DNA of 42,637 nt from Deltaproteobacteria bacterium (lineage in GTDB: Bacteria; Desulfobacterota; Binatia; UBA12015): contig VGTK01000028.1 in NCBI GenBank assembly GCA_016874715.1, forward strand, positions 1 through 42,637, written 5' to 3'. The notes under the pieces were generated by a model. It worked only from the letters and a program-made list of their open reading frames with translations. It was not told the DNA's origin and did not search any database. Shown here piece by piece: positions 14,391 to 22,806 of this stretch. The translations under genes and the position numbers were made by a program. How positions within the stretch are numbered: the stretch's first letter is position 1; every line of letters starts with the position of its first letter.

Positions 14391-16112
14391 TCACGACTCC
14401 GTCTCGGCGACCGCCACCGGCGCCGCCGACACCGGAGGCAGGCCGATCGTGCGCGGCCTCGCCACGTCCCGCGCGAGCGCCGCATCGTCGTCGTAGATGT
14501 CTTCGCGGAACTGCACGGCGCCGTCGGGGTCACGCCACGCCGTCGCGTAGACGATGTGCACCGGGATCGGCGACTGGAGGTTCACGTTGCGCGTCGTCCA
14601 GCCCGACAGCGCCTTCTTGCGTCGCTCCTCGCCCCACTCGGGCATGTCGCCGAGCAGCGCCGCCGCGAGCGCGGGGGCGTTGCCGAGCCGGACGCATCCG
14701 TGGCTCAGCGACCGCGACGTCAAGCGAAACTTGTCCTTGTTCGGCGTGTCGTGCAGGTAGACGCCGAACGGGTTGGGCATGTTGAACTTGACGCGGCCGA
14801 GCGGATTCTTGGGCCCCGGCGCCTGGCGGAGGCGGCGCGGCGTCACCGTGCCGGCCGCGTCGCCGCTGCCCGACCCGGTGGACGCAACCCGGGTCCCGCC
14901 ACGCCACGAGATCCCCTGGGCAGCGAAGTAGCTCTGGTCCGCCAGCCCCCTCGGAATCAGCTCTTCGCGGGCGATGCGCGGCGGTACGTTCCACGGCGGG
15001 TTGAACACGAGGTGGCGGATCTCGCTGCTGAACATCGGGGTCTGCCAGGTCGGCTTGCCGACGATCACCGGCATCTCGAGGGTGGTCGTGCCGCGATCCT
15101 CGACCCGCAGACGGTACTCCGGGATGTTGATCCACACGTGGCGCTCGCCGAGGTCGTCCGGCAGCCAGCGCAGCCGCTCGAGGTTCGCGACGATCTGCCC
15201 GACGCGCTCGGTGGCGGTGACGTTGAGCGCCTCGCGCGTCTTGCTGCCGACGGTTCCATCGGGCGCGAGCCCGTGGTGCTTCTGGAAGGTCTTGACGGCG
15301 GCCTCGAGCGCCGGGTCGTAGACGTCGCGCTGCCCGGACGACGGCGCCGCGCCGGAGGCCAGCTCGCCCGTCGCGAGCAACCGCTCGCGCAACCGGCGCA
15401 CCCCCGGATCGACGGCACCCGAGGAGAGCTTCGGCAGCTCGCCGACCTTCGGCCAGCCGCCACCGGCCGCGATCTCGCGGTAGCGCGCGAGCAGGTCGCG
15501 CATCGTCGCGTACTCGGCGGTCTGGGGTGTCAGACGCTGCATCCTGCTGGCGATCTCCACCGGCGGTGCCGCCGCGAGGTCGAGCGCGATCGCGATCGGG
15601 TCCGGATCGACCACCATCGGCTCGATCTCGGGAATCTGCACCCGTGGCCGCCGCGCCCCGGTGCGAACGTGCACGCCGTAGCGCATCACCGCCTCGCTCA
15701 GCAGCATGTCGAGCTCGGCCCGCCCGAGTGGTTCCGTCGAGCCGCGTCGCGCCTCGATCAGGCTGACCCGGTAGCTCTGGGGCTCGAGTCCGTCGCGATC
15801 CACCTGGCGGAGGAAGGCGACGACGGCGTCGATCCGTGCGTTGGCATCGGGGGCCGTCACCCAGAGTGGCGCAGAAGCGCGCGGATCGTAGAGCGCCCGC
15901 AGCACGGCGACGTCGAGCCGTGTGCCGCCGACGGTCAGAGGCGCGGGATCGGATAGCGACTGCGCAATGAGCGGCGCGAGGTCGTCCGCAAGCGCGAACC
16001 GCGGGCCCGGGCCCAGCAGGACGAGCGCTTGAACGAGTAGCAGCTGCCGGATCAGCCGGAGCCGTCGGGCTCCGGTGGTCCCTCCACCCTCACGCTTCGA
16101 TGCCGCGCCCAT
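14391..16112 (-). CDS. ldtD: L,D-transpeptidase, YcbB/LdtD type
   Basis: The 573-residue exported protein should make 3-3 peptidoglycan crosslinks in the periplasm. Order of parts: signal peptide/anchor (LRLIRQLLLVQALVLLGPG, residues 18-36), the LdtD scaffold domain (about 45-260), a PG_binding_1 module (FQKHHGLAPDGTVGSKTREA, residues 276-295) and the YkuD catalytic domain (about 322-525) with HLVFNPPWNVPP and the active-site Cys473 in SHGCVRLGNA. A capping insertion lies between residues 375 and 440. The ATG at 16112 is preceded by GAGGGA and begins the leader; the frame is open further but no homology is seen. The MepK-like gene follows, reproducing the ycbB-ycbK neighbourhood of E. coli, with a hairpin in the gap. 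The C-terminal 30 residues are a proline/alanine tail. Confidence 0.95.
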   Translation of the reverse strand: MGAASKREGGGTTGARRLRLIRQLLLVQALVLLGPGPRFALADDLAPLIAQSLSDPAPLTVGGTRLDVAVLRALYDPRASAPLWVTAPDANARIDAVVAFLRQVDRDGLEPQSYRVSLIEARRGSTEPLGRAELDMLLSEAVMRYGVHVRTGARRPRVQIPEIEPMVVDPDPIAIALDLAAAPPVEIASRMQRLTPQTAEYATMRDLLARYREIAAGGGWPKVGELPKLSSGAVDPGVRRLRERLLATGELASGAAPSSGQRDVYDPALEAAVKTFQKHHGLAPDGTVGSKTREALNVTATERVGQIVANLERLRWLPDDLGERHVWINIPEYRLRVEDRGTTTLEMPVIVGKPTWQTPMFSSEIRHLVFNPPWNVPPRIAREELIPRGLADQSYFAAQGISWRGGTRVASTGSGSGDAAGTVTPRRLRQAPGPKNPLGRVKFNMPNPFGVYLHDTPNKDKFRLTSRSLSHGCVRLGNAPALAAALLGDMPEWGEERRKKALSGWTTRNVNLQSPIPVHIVYATAWRDPDGAVQFREDIYDDDAALARDVARPRTIGLPPVSAAPVAVAETES

Positions 16113-16240
16113 CGTCAAGCTTCCCTCTGGCAGTGAGGATACACCCCCGGCGTAAACGGGAAACCGATGGTCGCGCACGTCGCTCCCGGCCCGATCCCGA
16201 CAGTCCGCAGGCCAACCGCGACGCCGCGGCCAGTGGTGCG

Positions 16241-16277
16241 TCAGGCGCGCCCGGCGGTCTTGGCCGGGCGCGCCTGA
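16241..16277 (-). terminator. 14-15 bp perfect hairpin downstream of tRNA-Ala
   Basis: TCAGGCGCGCCCGG and CCGGGCGCGCCTGA pair perfectly over 14 bp, extended by C16255-G16263, leaving loop GGTCTTG. It lies about 48 bp behind the leftward tRNA-Ala and within 130 bp of the LdtD-like start. No U-run follows on either strand. It could be a factor-assisted terminator for the tRNA or a 5' leader element for nothing visible. Confidence 0.55.
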
Positions 16278-16295
16278 GAACGCCGCGCGGGCGGC

Positions 16296-16314
16296 CGACG
16301 GCGTGGCGCCGTCG
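16296..16314 (-). terminator. 8-bp stem-loop 10 bp behind tRNA-Ala
   Basis: CGACGGCG and CGCCGTCG form a perfect stem with three-base loop TGG, ending 10 bases from the tRNA 3' end. Together with the larger hairpin it makes a double stem region behind the tRNA, likely terminator or 3' processing block. Confidence 0.45.
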
Positions 16315-16324
16315 TTCCGGGAAG

Positions 16325-16397
<73 letters not shown>

Positions 16398-16498
16398 GGA
16401 TTCTCTCTGCGGGCCCCTAGGTAAGCGAAGGCATGGACGAATGCAACGCGCTCGGCCCTACAGGTGATCGCCCGAAAATCGCGCGGCGACCGCACGAT

Positions 16499-18340
16499 TC
16501 AGCGCCGGCGTCGCCCTGCGGCAACCGCCGCACCCGCAGCGGCCGCCGCACTGGCCGGACGTCCACCAGGGCCGGCACCCGGCGCCCTCGCCCCCCGCTC
16601 TGCGGCCTGGCTGTCGATCTCCTGCCGGGCGCCCGCCAGCAGCTCTTCTGCGTGTGCCCGCGCCGCGGCACTCGCGCTGCCGCTCAACATGCGCGCGAGC
16701 TCGGCGACCCGCTCGCCGCCGGTGACCTCGAGCACCCGCGTCCGCGTGCGACCGCGGTCGCGGTCCTTGACGACCGCGTAGTGGTGGTCGGCGAACGCGG
16801 CGATCTGCGCGAGGTGGGTGATCGAGATCACCTGGTGGCGCCGCACCAGGGCGTGCAGACGCCGGCCGACGATCTCGGCGGTGGCGCCACCGATGCCGGC
16901 GTCGACCTCGTCGAAGACCAGGGTCGGTACCGCCGCGCCGCCGGCCACGTTGCGCAGCGCCAGCATGATGCGCGATAGCTCGCCGCCCGACGCGATCCGG
17001 GCGAGCGGACGGGCGCCTTCCCCGGGGTTCGCGGCGAGATCGAACTCCACCCAGTCGAGGCCCTGTGGCCCGATTGCGGCGCCGCCGCGTGTGAGGACCG
17101 CCGCCGCGCCCCGACTCGGCCCCGGCGGCAGGGGCTCGAACCGAACGGTGAAGCGTGCGTCACCCATGCCGAGCGAGCCGAGCTCCGCCTCCATCGCCTG
17201 GGCGAGCCGCTCCGCCCCGCGGCGACGCGCGGCCGACAGCTCGCCCGCGACCCGCCACGCCTCGTCCGCCGCGCGCTCGAGCTCCGCGCGGAGCGCCGTC
17301 GGGTCGGCGAGGTCGGACGCCGAGCTCGCGATCTCCTCGCGCAGCGCTTCGCGGCGGTCGATCAGCCCCGCAACGTCCGCGACGCCGTGCTTGCGCACCA
17401 GGCGCGCCAGCAGCGCGAGCCGCTCCTCGATCTCCTCGAGCCGCTGCGGGTCGGACTCGAGTCCCTCGACGTAGTCCAGCAGCCCCCGCACCGCGTCCGC
17501 GAGCGGCTCCGCAGCCTGCTCAAGGCTGGCGGCGACGTCCTCGAGGCCGGTGTCGACGACCGCGAGCTCGCCCAGGCGCCTCGCCATGGACTGCACGGTC
17601 GCCAGCGCGGCGCCGTCGGCGGCGTGCAGGCGCTCGACCGCCTCGTTCGCGGCGAGCGCGAGCTTCTCGACGTTGCGCAGCCGCATGCGCTCGGCGGTCA
17701 ACGTCGCCTCCTCGTCCGCCCGGTCGAGCCTCGCCTGCTGCAGCTCGTCGAAGTCGAAGCGTGCGATCTCGAGGCGGCGCTCGAGCTGTGCGGCGCCGCG
17801 CTCGAGCCCGTCGAGGCGCGTGACGATCTCGGTGAGCCGCCCGTAGTTCGCCCGGTAGCGTGTCGCCTCCGCCTCGGTCCCCGCCGCCTGGTCGAGCATT
17901 TCGAGGTGGGTCTCCGCCTGCGTGAGGCGGAGCGACTCGTGCTGGCCCTGGAGATGGATCAGCGCAGAACCGATCTCCAGCAGCGTCGCAACGGTTGCCG
18001 GACGGTCGTTGATCACGACCTGCGACCGGCCGTTGCGCGCGATCGTGCGCCGGATGCGGATCTCGCCCGATGCGCTCGCCGGTATGCCCAGAGCCTCGAG
18101 GCGTGCATGGGTCCCGGGAGCGGCCGGCCCCAGCGCAAACACCGCCTCGACGCGCGCCGCATCGCAGCCGGCGCGAACCATCTCGCTGCCCGCACGGTGG
18201 CCTGCCGCGATCGCGAGCGCGCGCTGCAGCAGGCTCTTCCCGGCGCCGGTCTCACCGGTCACCGCGTTCAACCCGGCGCCGAAGCCCAGCACCAGATCCT
18301 CGATCAGCGCGAAGTCGTTGACCCGCAGCGAGCGCAGCAC
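16499..18340 (-). CDS. recN: DNA repair protein RecN
   Basis: SMC-like ATPase of 613 residues that helps double-strand break repair. The N-terminal half has GETGAGKS (Walker A, residues 30-37) and the C-terminal half carries the ABC signature ARIASGGELSRIMLALR and the Walker B region TLVFDEVDAGIGGATAEIVG. Coiled-coil arms lie around residues 155-380, with Glu/Arg/Ala-rich heptads. The C-terminal Ala/Arg-rich tail (about 40 residues) looks extended compared with relatives. GTG at 18340 is the likely start, with AGGAC upstream. It follows nadK after 21 bp in the same direction, the common nadK-recN operon. Downstream is tRNA-Ala after 101 bp. Confidence 0.97.
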   Translation of the reverse strand: MLRSLRVNDFALIEDLVLGFGAGLNAVTGETGAGKSLLQRALAIAAGHRAGSEMVRAGCDAARVEAVFALGPAAPGTHARLEALGIPASASGEIRIRRTIARNGRSQVVINDRPATVATLLEIGSALIHLQGQHESLRLTQAETHLEMLDQAAGTEAEATRYRANYGRLTEIVTRLDGLERGAAQLERRLEIARFDFDELQQARLDRADEEATLTAERMRLRNVEKLALAANEAVERLHAADGAALATVQSMARRLGELAVVDTGLEDVAASLEQAAEPLADAVRGLLDYVEGLESDPQRLEEIEERLALLARLVRKHGVADVAGLIDRREALREEIASSASDLADPTALRAELERAADEAWRVAGELSAARRRGAERLAQAMEAELGSLGMGDARFTVRFEPLPPGPSRGAAAVLTRGGAAIGPQGLDWVEFDLAANPGEGARPLARIASGGELSRIMLALRNVAGGAAVPTLVFDEVDAGIGGATAEIVGRRLHALVRRHQVISITHLAQIAAFADHHYAVVKDRDRGRTRTRVLEVTGGERVAELARMLSGSASAAARAHAEELLAGARQEIDSQAAERGARAPGAGPGGRPASAAAAAGAAVAAGRRRR

Positions 18341-18361
18341 GCGGTCGGTCCTAGTGTCCCG

Positions 18362-19207
18362 TCACGATCGCGCCCAGCCGAGCTTCGTGCGCAGAAGATC
18401 GTAGAAGCCGAGCTGTGGTGACCGCACCAGGCAGGCCACGTGCGGCGATCGTGTGACCTCGACCGTGTCGTCGGAGCCGAGGCGCACCGTCTGCTGGCCG
18501 TCGAGCGTGAGCAGCAGCTCCTCTCCCGGTGAGCGCACGCGGAACCCGAGCAGCGAGCCGTCGTCGATGACGATCGGCCGCACGCTGAGGGTATGCGGGC
18601 AGATCGGCGCCAGCACCACGACGCGCACCGACGGATGGACGATCGGTCCGCCGGCCGAGAGCGAGTACGCCGTCGAGCCCGTCGGGGTCGCGATGATCAC
18701 GCCGTCCGCCTTGAACAGTGCGAGGAACTTGCCGTCGACGTGCGTCTCGACGTCGATGATCCGACCCAGCGATCCGCGGCTCAGCACGGCGTCGTTGAGC
18801 GCCTGGTAGACCTCCGACCCGCCGCCGCCGCGGCGTACGGTGGCGCGCAGCATGCGACGCCGGTCGACGATGGCCTCCCCGCGCACGGCGCGATCGACCG
18901 CCGCGCAGAGGTCGTCGATGCCGATCTCGGTGAGGAAGCCCAGGCCGCCGAGATTGACCCCGACGATCGGCACCTCGCGCTCTCCGGCGAGGCGTGCCGT
19001 CGCCAGCAGCGTGCCGTCGCCGCCGAGCACCGCGATCGCGTCGGCATGCGCGAACATGCCGGACTTGTCGCTCGCGCTGGCGCCCAGCCAGCTGGCGTCC
19101 TCCGGCTCCGCCAGCGCACCGTGCCCTTGCGCCTGCAGCCAGCCGACGAGATCCCGCGCGACGTCGCGTGCGTGAGGGGCGCGTCGCTTCAGTACGAGAC
19201 CAACCAT
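18362..19207 (-). CDS. nadK: NAD kinase
   Basis: It phosphorylates NAD to NADP. The 281-residue protein has the GGDGT motif (AVLGGDGTLLATAR, about residues 57-70), NLGGLGFLTEI, and the NADP-binding ATPTGSTAYSLSAGGPI stretch. Length is normal. ATG at 19207 with no strong Shine-Dalgarno; the frame runs upstream to 19453 but overlaps the divergent rarA region and has no homology. It is the first gene of a two-gene operon with recN, and its start is 109 bp from the rarA start, leaving a shared divergent promoter region. Confidence 0.97.
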   Translation of the reverse strand: MVGLVLKRRAPHARDVARDLVGWLQAQGHGALAEPEDASWLGASASDKSGMFAHADAIAVLGGDGTLLATARLAGEREVPIVGVNLGGLGFLTEIGIDDLCAAVDRAVRGEAIVDRRRMLRATVRRGGGGSEVYQALNDAVLSRGSLGRIIDVETHVDGKFLALFKADGVIIATPTGSTAYSLSAGGPIVHPSVRVVVLAPICPHTLSVRPIVIDDGSLLGFRVRSPGEELLLTLDGQQTVRLGSDDTVEVTRSPHVACLVRSPQLGFYDLLRTKLGWARS

Positions 19208-19316
19208 GGACCCCGGCGCTGCCAACGCGCGGGCGCTAGCACACCCTCGCCTGCCGTGTCGAATTGCCGGCGCCCGGCTCGCTTTCGGAGGCGCGGGAAG
19301 CCACACTCCCACGACG

Positions 19317-20732
19317 ATGCGCGAGCGCGATCTGTTCACCGGCCTCGAGTCGCCGCCGACCGACGAGGCGGCGCGCGGTACCAGGCGGCGAGGCGGCGAC
19401 GGCGGGGGCGGGACCGCCCCACCCCCCACCGGTGCACCGCTGGCGGAGCGCATGCGACCGCGCTCGCTCGAGGAGTACGTCGGTCAGCGCCACCTGGTCG
19501 CGCCGGGTCACCTGGTGCATGCGATGATCGCCGGCGGGAAGCTCCACTCCCTGCTCCTCTGGGGACCACCGGGCACCGGCAAGACGACGTTGTCGCGCCT
19601 GATCGCGGAGTCGCTCGGTCTGCCGTTCGCGCAGATCTCGGCCGTCCTGTCGGGCGTCAAGGATCTGCGCGCGATCGTCGAGCGGGCCGAGCTCGAGCTG
19701 GCGGCGAGCGGCCGGGCCACGGTGGTCTTCATCGACGAGATCCATCGCTTCAACAAGGCGCAGCAGGATGCCCTCCTGCCACACGTCGAGCGCGGTACCA
19801 TCGTCCTCATCGGAGCGACGACCGAGAACCCCTCGTTCGAGGTGATCGCGCCGCTGCTGTCGCGCTCGCGCGTCCTCACGCTCGAGCCGCTCGACGAGCA
19901 GGCGATCGGCGCGCTGATCGACCGCGCGCTGGCCGACGCCGAGCGCGGTCTCGGTCGCGCCGGGGTCACGCTCGCCGCCGACGCCCGACCGGTACTGATC
20001 GGCCACGCCCAGGGAGACGCGCGCATCGCGCTCGGCGCCCTCGAGGTCGCGGCCGAGCTCGCGGCGCGCACCACGGAGCGGCGCATCGACGTCGAGCACC
20101 TCCAGGAGGCCGTGCAGCGCCGCACGCTGCGCTACGACCGGCAGGGCGAGGAGCACTACAACGTCATCTCCGCGTTCATCAAGAGCATGCGCGGCAGCGA
20201 CCCCGACGCGGCGCTCTACTGGCTGGTCCGCATGCTCGAAGCGGGCGAGGACGCCCTCTTCATCGCGCGGCGCATGGTGATCTTCGCCGCCGAGGACGTG
20301 GGGAACGCCGATCCGCGGGCCCTGCAGGTGGCGCTCGCCGTCAAGGATGCCGTGCACTTCGTCGGCCTGCCCGAAGGTCGCATCCCGCTCGCGCAGGGCG
20401 CCACCTACCTGGCGACCGCACCGAAATCGAACGCGAGCTACGCGGCTCTCGGCGCCGTGACCGCGGAGGTGCGCGGCTCCGGGACGCTGCCCGTGCCGAT
20501 CCACCTGCGCAACGCACCGACCGAGCTCCTGCGCTCGCTCGGCTACGGGCGCGACTACCGCTACCCGCACGACGCGCCGGGCCACCACGTTGCCGAGGAG
20601 TACCTGCCCGACGAGCTGCGCGGACGCCGCTGGTACGAACCCGCCGACGCGGGCGACGAGCGTCAGATCGCCGAGCGCCTCGGCGCGTGGCGAGCGGCGC
20701 GCGCCGAGGCCGGTACGCGCCGCCGGCGCTGA
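19317..20732 (+). CDS. rarA: Replication-associated recombination ATPase RarA (MgsA)
   Basis: A clamp-loader-like AAA+ ATPase of 471 residues acting at stalled forks. It shows Walker A WGPPGTGKTT, Walker B VVFIDEIHRFNKAQQDALLP, sensor 1 IGATTENPSFEV, the tetramerisation region NVISAFIKSMRGSDPDAALY, and the C-terminal MRGSDP/MVIFAAEDVGNADP signature. The N-terminal 40 residues contain a Gly/Pro-rich stretch (GGDGGGGTAPPPTG) before the canonical LAERMRPRSLEEYVGQ, so the N-terminus is longer than usual. ATG at 19317 has no good Shine-Dalgarno; a start closer to LAERMRP is possible. Its 3' end overlaps the converging PPOX gene by 70 bp. Confidence 0.95.
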   Translation: MRERDLFTGLESPPTDEAARGTRRRGGDGGGGTAPPPTGAPLAERMRPRSLEEYVGQRHLVAPGHLVHAMIAGGKLHSLLLWGPPGTGKTTLSRLIAESLGLPFAQISAVLSGVKDLRAIVERAELELAASGRATVVFIDEIHRFNKAQQDALLPHVERGTIVLIGATTENPSFEVIAPLLSRSRVLTLEPLDEQAIGALIDRALADAERGLGRAGVTLAADARPVLIGHAQGDARIALGALEVAAELAARTTERRIDVEHLQEAVQRRTLRYDRQGEEHYNVISAFIKSMRGSDPDAALYWLVRMLEAGEDALFIARRMVIFAAEDVGNADPRALQVALAVKDAVHFVGLPEGRIPLAQGATYLATAPKSNASYAALGAVTAEVRGSGTLPVPIHLRNAPTELLRSLGYGRDYRYPHDAPGHHVAEEYLPDELRGRRWYEPADAGDERQIAERLGAWRAARAEAGTRRRR

Positions 20733-21346
20733 GGCGTCCGCTTGGTCCGTGCGTCGCCTACGCGACCCCAGGCATGGACGCGCTCGATCACCAGCAGGAC
20801 GACGTCGTGCTTTCCCGGGTCGAGCCGCATCGCACGGTACTGCGGGTAGCGCCGGCGGAGCGCACGCACGGCAGCTGCGCACCGACGGGCGTCGCCGGCA
20901 CGCGCCGCCGTACCGGAGATCAGGACGTAGGCGAGTCGCCGCCAGTCCTCGCTCCAGCGGTCGACGACCAGCGCGAAACGCGGGTTCTCCTCGAGGTTCC
21001 GTACACGCCGGAGCGTCCGTCCCACCGCCTTGGGTTTGTCGTCGATGGCGAACGCGAGGGTGTGCACGTCGAGGACCGCGAAGCAGACCGGTACGACGTG
21101 CGGCGCGCCGCGCCCGCTGGTCGTCGCGAGGTGCGCCCGCCGCGCCTGCTCGAGAAACGCACGCGTGTCGCTGGTCAGCGCGGCGCTGGTGCCTCCCGCA
21201 CGCCGGTCGTCGGAGGGCGCGTCGCCTGCACGTCCCGCACCCGTGCCCGCCGTCAGCGTCGCGCCGGCCGTCAGCGTGGCGCCGCCGTGCTCTGCCGGCG
21301 CACCGCCTGGGGGCTTGCGCCGCCGGACGTCACGCGACCGCGGCAC
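20663..21346 (-). CDS. PPOX-class FMN/F420-dependent oxidoreductase (Rv0121-type)
   Basis: A split-barrel flavin or F420 protein. The core shows FLEQARRAHLATT, then PHVVPVCFAVLDVHTLAFAI, DDKPKAVGRTLRRVRNLEENP and RRYPQYRAMRLDPGKHDV, the pattern of the F420-linked PPOX family with an N-terminal extension. The GTG at 21346 is preceded by GGAG at four bases and overlaps the stop of the RNase Z-like gene; no ATG, GTG or TTG occurs in this frame between it and the core at about 21175. The N-terminal 55 residues, rich in Gly/Ala/Thr with a repeat, are therefore odd. The C-terminal 25 residues are Arg-rich and read antisense to rarA. F420 is inferred; FMN or heme is possible. Confidence 0.82.
   Translation of the reverse strand: MPRSRDVRRRKPPGGAPAEHGGATLTAGATLTAGTGAGRAGDAPSDDRRAGGTSAALTSDTRAFLEQARRAHLATTSGRGAPHVVPVCFAVLDVHTLAFAIDDKPKAVGRTLRRVRNLEENPRFALVVDRWSEDWRRLAYVLISGTAARAGDARRCAAAVRALRRRYPQYRAMRLDPGKHDVVLLVIERVHAWGRVGDARTKRTPQRRRRVPASARAARHAPRRSAI
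21251..21286. repeat. 18-bp tandem duplication inside the PPOX gene leader
   Basis: Two 18-bp units (21251-21268 and 21269-21286) differ at two positions and encode GATLTA twice in the leftward frame. It adds to the unusual N-terminal extension of the PPOX-type protein. Confidence 0.6.
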
Positions 21347-22382
21347 CCAGCTCCGCGAGCACGCCCGGATCGACGCGGCCGCGGAAGGCGGCCTCGGCCT
21401 CCCGCCGCAGCATGTCGCCGCGCCCCTGATAGCGCGGCGAATAGTGGAAGACCTTGAGCCGCCTCGCCCCGGCGAGGCGCGCAATCGTTCCCGCCTCCGC
21501 GGCGGTGAGGTGGTAGCGCATCGCCGCCTGGTCGCGGTCCTCGTCGAGAAACGGCGACTCGCAGAACAGGACATCCGCAGCGCGCACCACGGGCAGCAGG
21601 ACGGCCAGGTTCTCGGGAATGAAACGCGTGTCGACGATGTAGCCGAATTTCTGGCCCAGCGTGACGCGCACCAGCGGGCGCAGCGCCCCGACCGTCAGCT
21701 CGGTGGTCGTCCGGTCCGCGCGCGCCACCGTCAGCGGCGTGTCGTCCGCAGCGTCGGCGCGCAGCGCGTCCTTGAGATGCGCGAGCCAGCGACCGGGCGC
21801 GTACCCGGCGCGCGACAGCGCGTCGCCGTCGACGTTCAGGTGCATCGGCTCGTCGATCGCGAACGCGAGGCACGGGATCTTGTGGTCGGTGATCGCGGCG
21901 CGCACGCGAAAATGCCCCTGGTCGACCAGCACCGGCGTCGTCGCCGTTGCGTCCCCCTGCGGCGCGTCGAGTGGCGGAGCGTCCTCGCGGCGGAAGCCGC
22001 TCGAGGCGCGGAACCGCGCGCGCGTCGCTCCCGCCGACGTGACCTCGGTGACATCGAACGCGAACGGGTAGTCGTCGGTGAGGTTCCACACGTACCCCGC
22101 GAGCTTGCCGGCCACGCAATCGAGAATGCCAGCCGGACCGAAGAGCGCGAGATCCTTGTCGCGGTTCAGGAACAGCCGAAGCACCCGGTCGAACCCGATG
22201 AAGTGGTCCATGTGGGTGTGCGAGACGAAGACGTGCGTCACCTTCAGCAGGTCCGCCGCCGGCAGGGCGTCGTTGCGCCCCAGGTCGAACAGCACCGCGC
22301 TGCCCTGCCAGCGCAGCTCGACGAACAGTCCGGGGTCGCCGAACGGCCCGTTCACGAGCCTGGGTGCGAAGGTCGAGGCCAT
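21330..22382 (-). CDS. MBL-fold RNase Z-like hydrolase
   Basis: The 350-residue protein has the metallo-beta-lactamase zinc site HTHMDHFIGFDRVL near residues 55-70 (HxHxDH), further metal-binding His in CESPFLDEDRD and KVFHYSPRYQGRGD, as in tRNase Z proteins. The N-terminus places the active site right at residue 55. Relatives include ribonuclease Z and other hydrolases of unknown substrate, and an insertion at residues 110-150 is Ala/Pro/Asp-rich. ATG at 22382 with GGAAGCGGG just ahead. Its stop overlaps the PPOX start by 17 bp. The gene should cleave either the 3' trailer of tRNAs (CCA is not encoded in the three tRNAs seen here) or a small-molecule ester; I cannot tell which. Confidence 0.85.
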   Translation of the reverse strand: MASTFAPRLVNGPFGDPGLFVELRWQGSAVLFDLGRNDALPAADLLKVTHVFVSHTHMDHFIGFDRVLRLFLNRDKDLALFGPAGILDCVAGKLAGYVWNLTDDYPFAFDVTEVTSAGATRARFRASSGFRREDAPPLDAPQGDATATTPVLVDQGHFRVRAAITDHKIPCLAFAIDEPMHLNVDGDALSRAGYAPGRWLAHLKDALRADAADDTPLTVARADRTTTELTVGALRPLVRVTLGQKFGYIVDTRFIPENLAVLLPVVRAADVLFCESPFLDEDRDQAAMRYHLTAAEAGTIARLAGARRLKVFHYSPRYQGRGDMLRREAEAAFRGRVDPGVLAELGAAVA

Positions 22383-22445
22383 CCCGCTTCCTCACAGGCC
22401 ACCGCCCGGTGGCCAGAGCGCCGCCCGGGAGCCGCGGCGCCGGCA

Positions 22446-22688
22446 TCAGCGCCGGCTCTGCATCTCCTGCATGATGATGCTCGCCGTCTCCGCCATCATC
22501 TCGTTCACGATCTGGCCGAGCGAGCGCTCGTCGTCCTCGAGCTTCAGGACGAGCTTCGAGAGGACGGCGAAGTAGCGCTCCAGGGAATCCGGCTCGATGC
22601 CCGGGAAGCGCGCCTCCATCGCGACGCAGAAGCGCTCCTGTGTCATGCGGATGTCCGCCTCGAGGGCGTCACGCACCTGTCGGTCCAT
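22446..22688 (-). CDS. Hypothetical helical protein, 80 residues
   Basis: A short, strongly helical protein, MDRQVRDALEADIRMTQERF, continuing with LERYFAVLSKLVLKLEDDE and an amphipathic end EMMAETASIIMQEMQSRR. It has no membrane segment. I do not recognise the family. The composition is balanced and unlike antisense. ATG at 22688 was chosen as the nearest start of the helical segment; the upstream signal is poor. It lies 63 bp upstream of the RNase Z-like gene and 118 bp downstream of the winged-helix gene, all leftward. Possible oligomerising or accessory subunit. Confidence 0.62.
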   Translation of the reverse strand: MDRQVRDALEADIRMTQERFCVAMEARFPGIEPDSLERYFAVLSKLVLKLEDDERSLGQIVNEMMAETASIIMQEMQSRR

Positions 22689-22806
22689 GCCGTCGCTCGT
22701 GCCATGCGCAACGAGTCCGTGCAACCGGCTCCCGGCGCGAGGCCGGGGCTCGGAGTCCGTGAATCCATCCCCTCCCGGCGCGGTCCGGGGATGGCTTCGC
22801 GAGCGC

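Noticed and set aside
18593..21457. Long rightward frame of about 950 codons over nadK and rarA
   Set aside because: Arg/Ala/Pro-rich shadow with no motif; nadK and rarA are unmistakable in the other frames.
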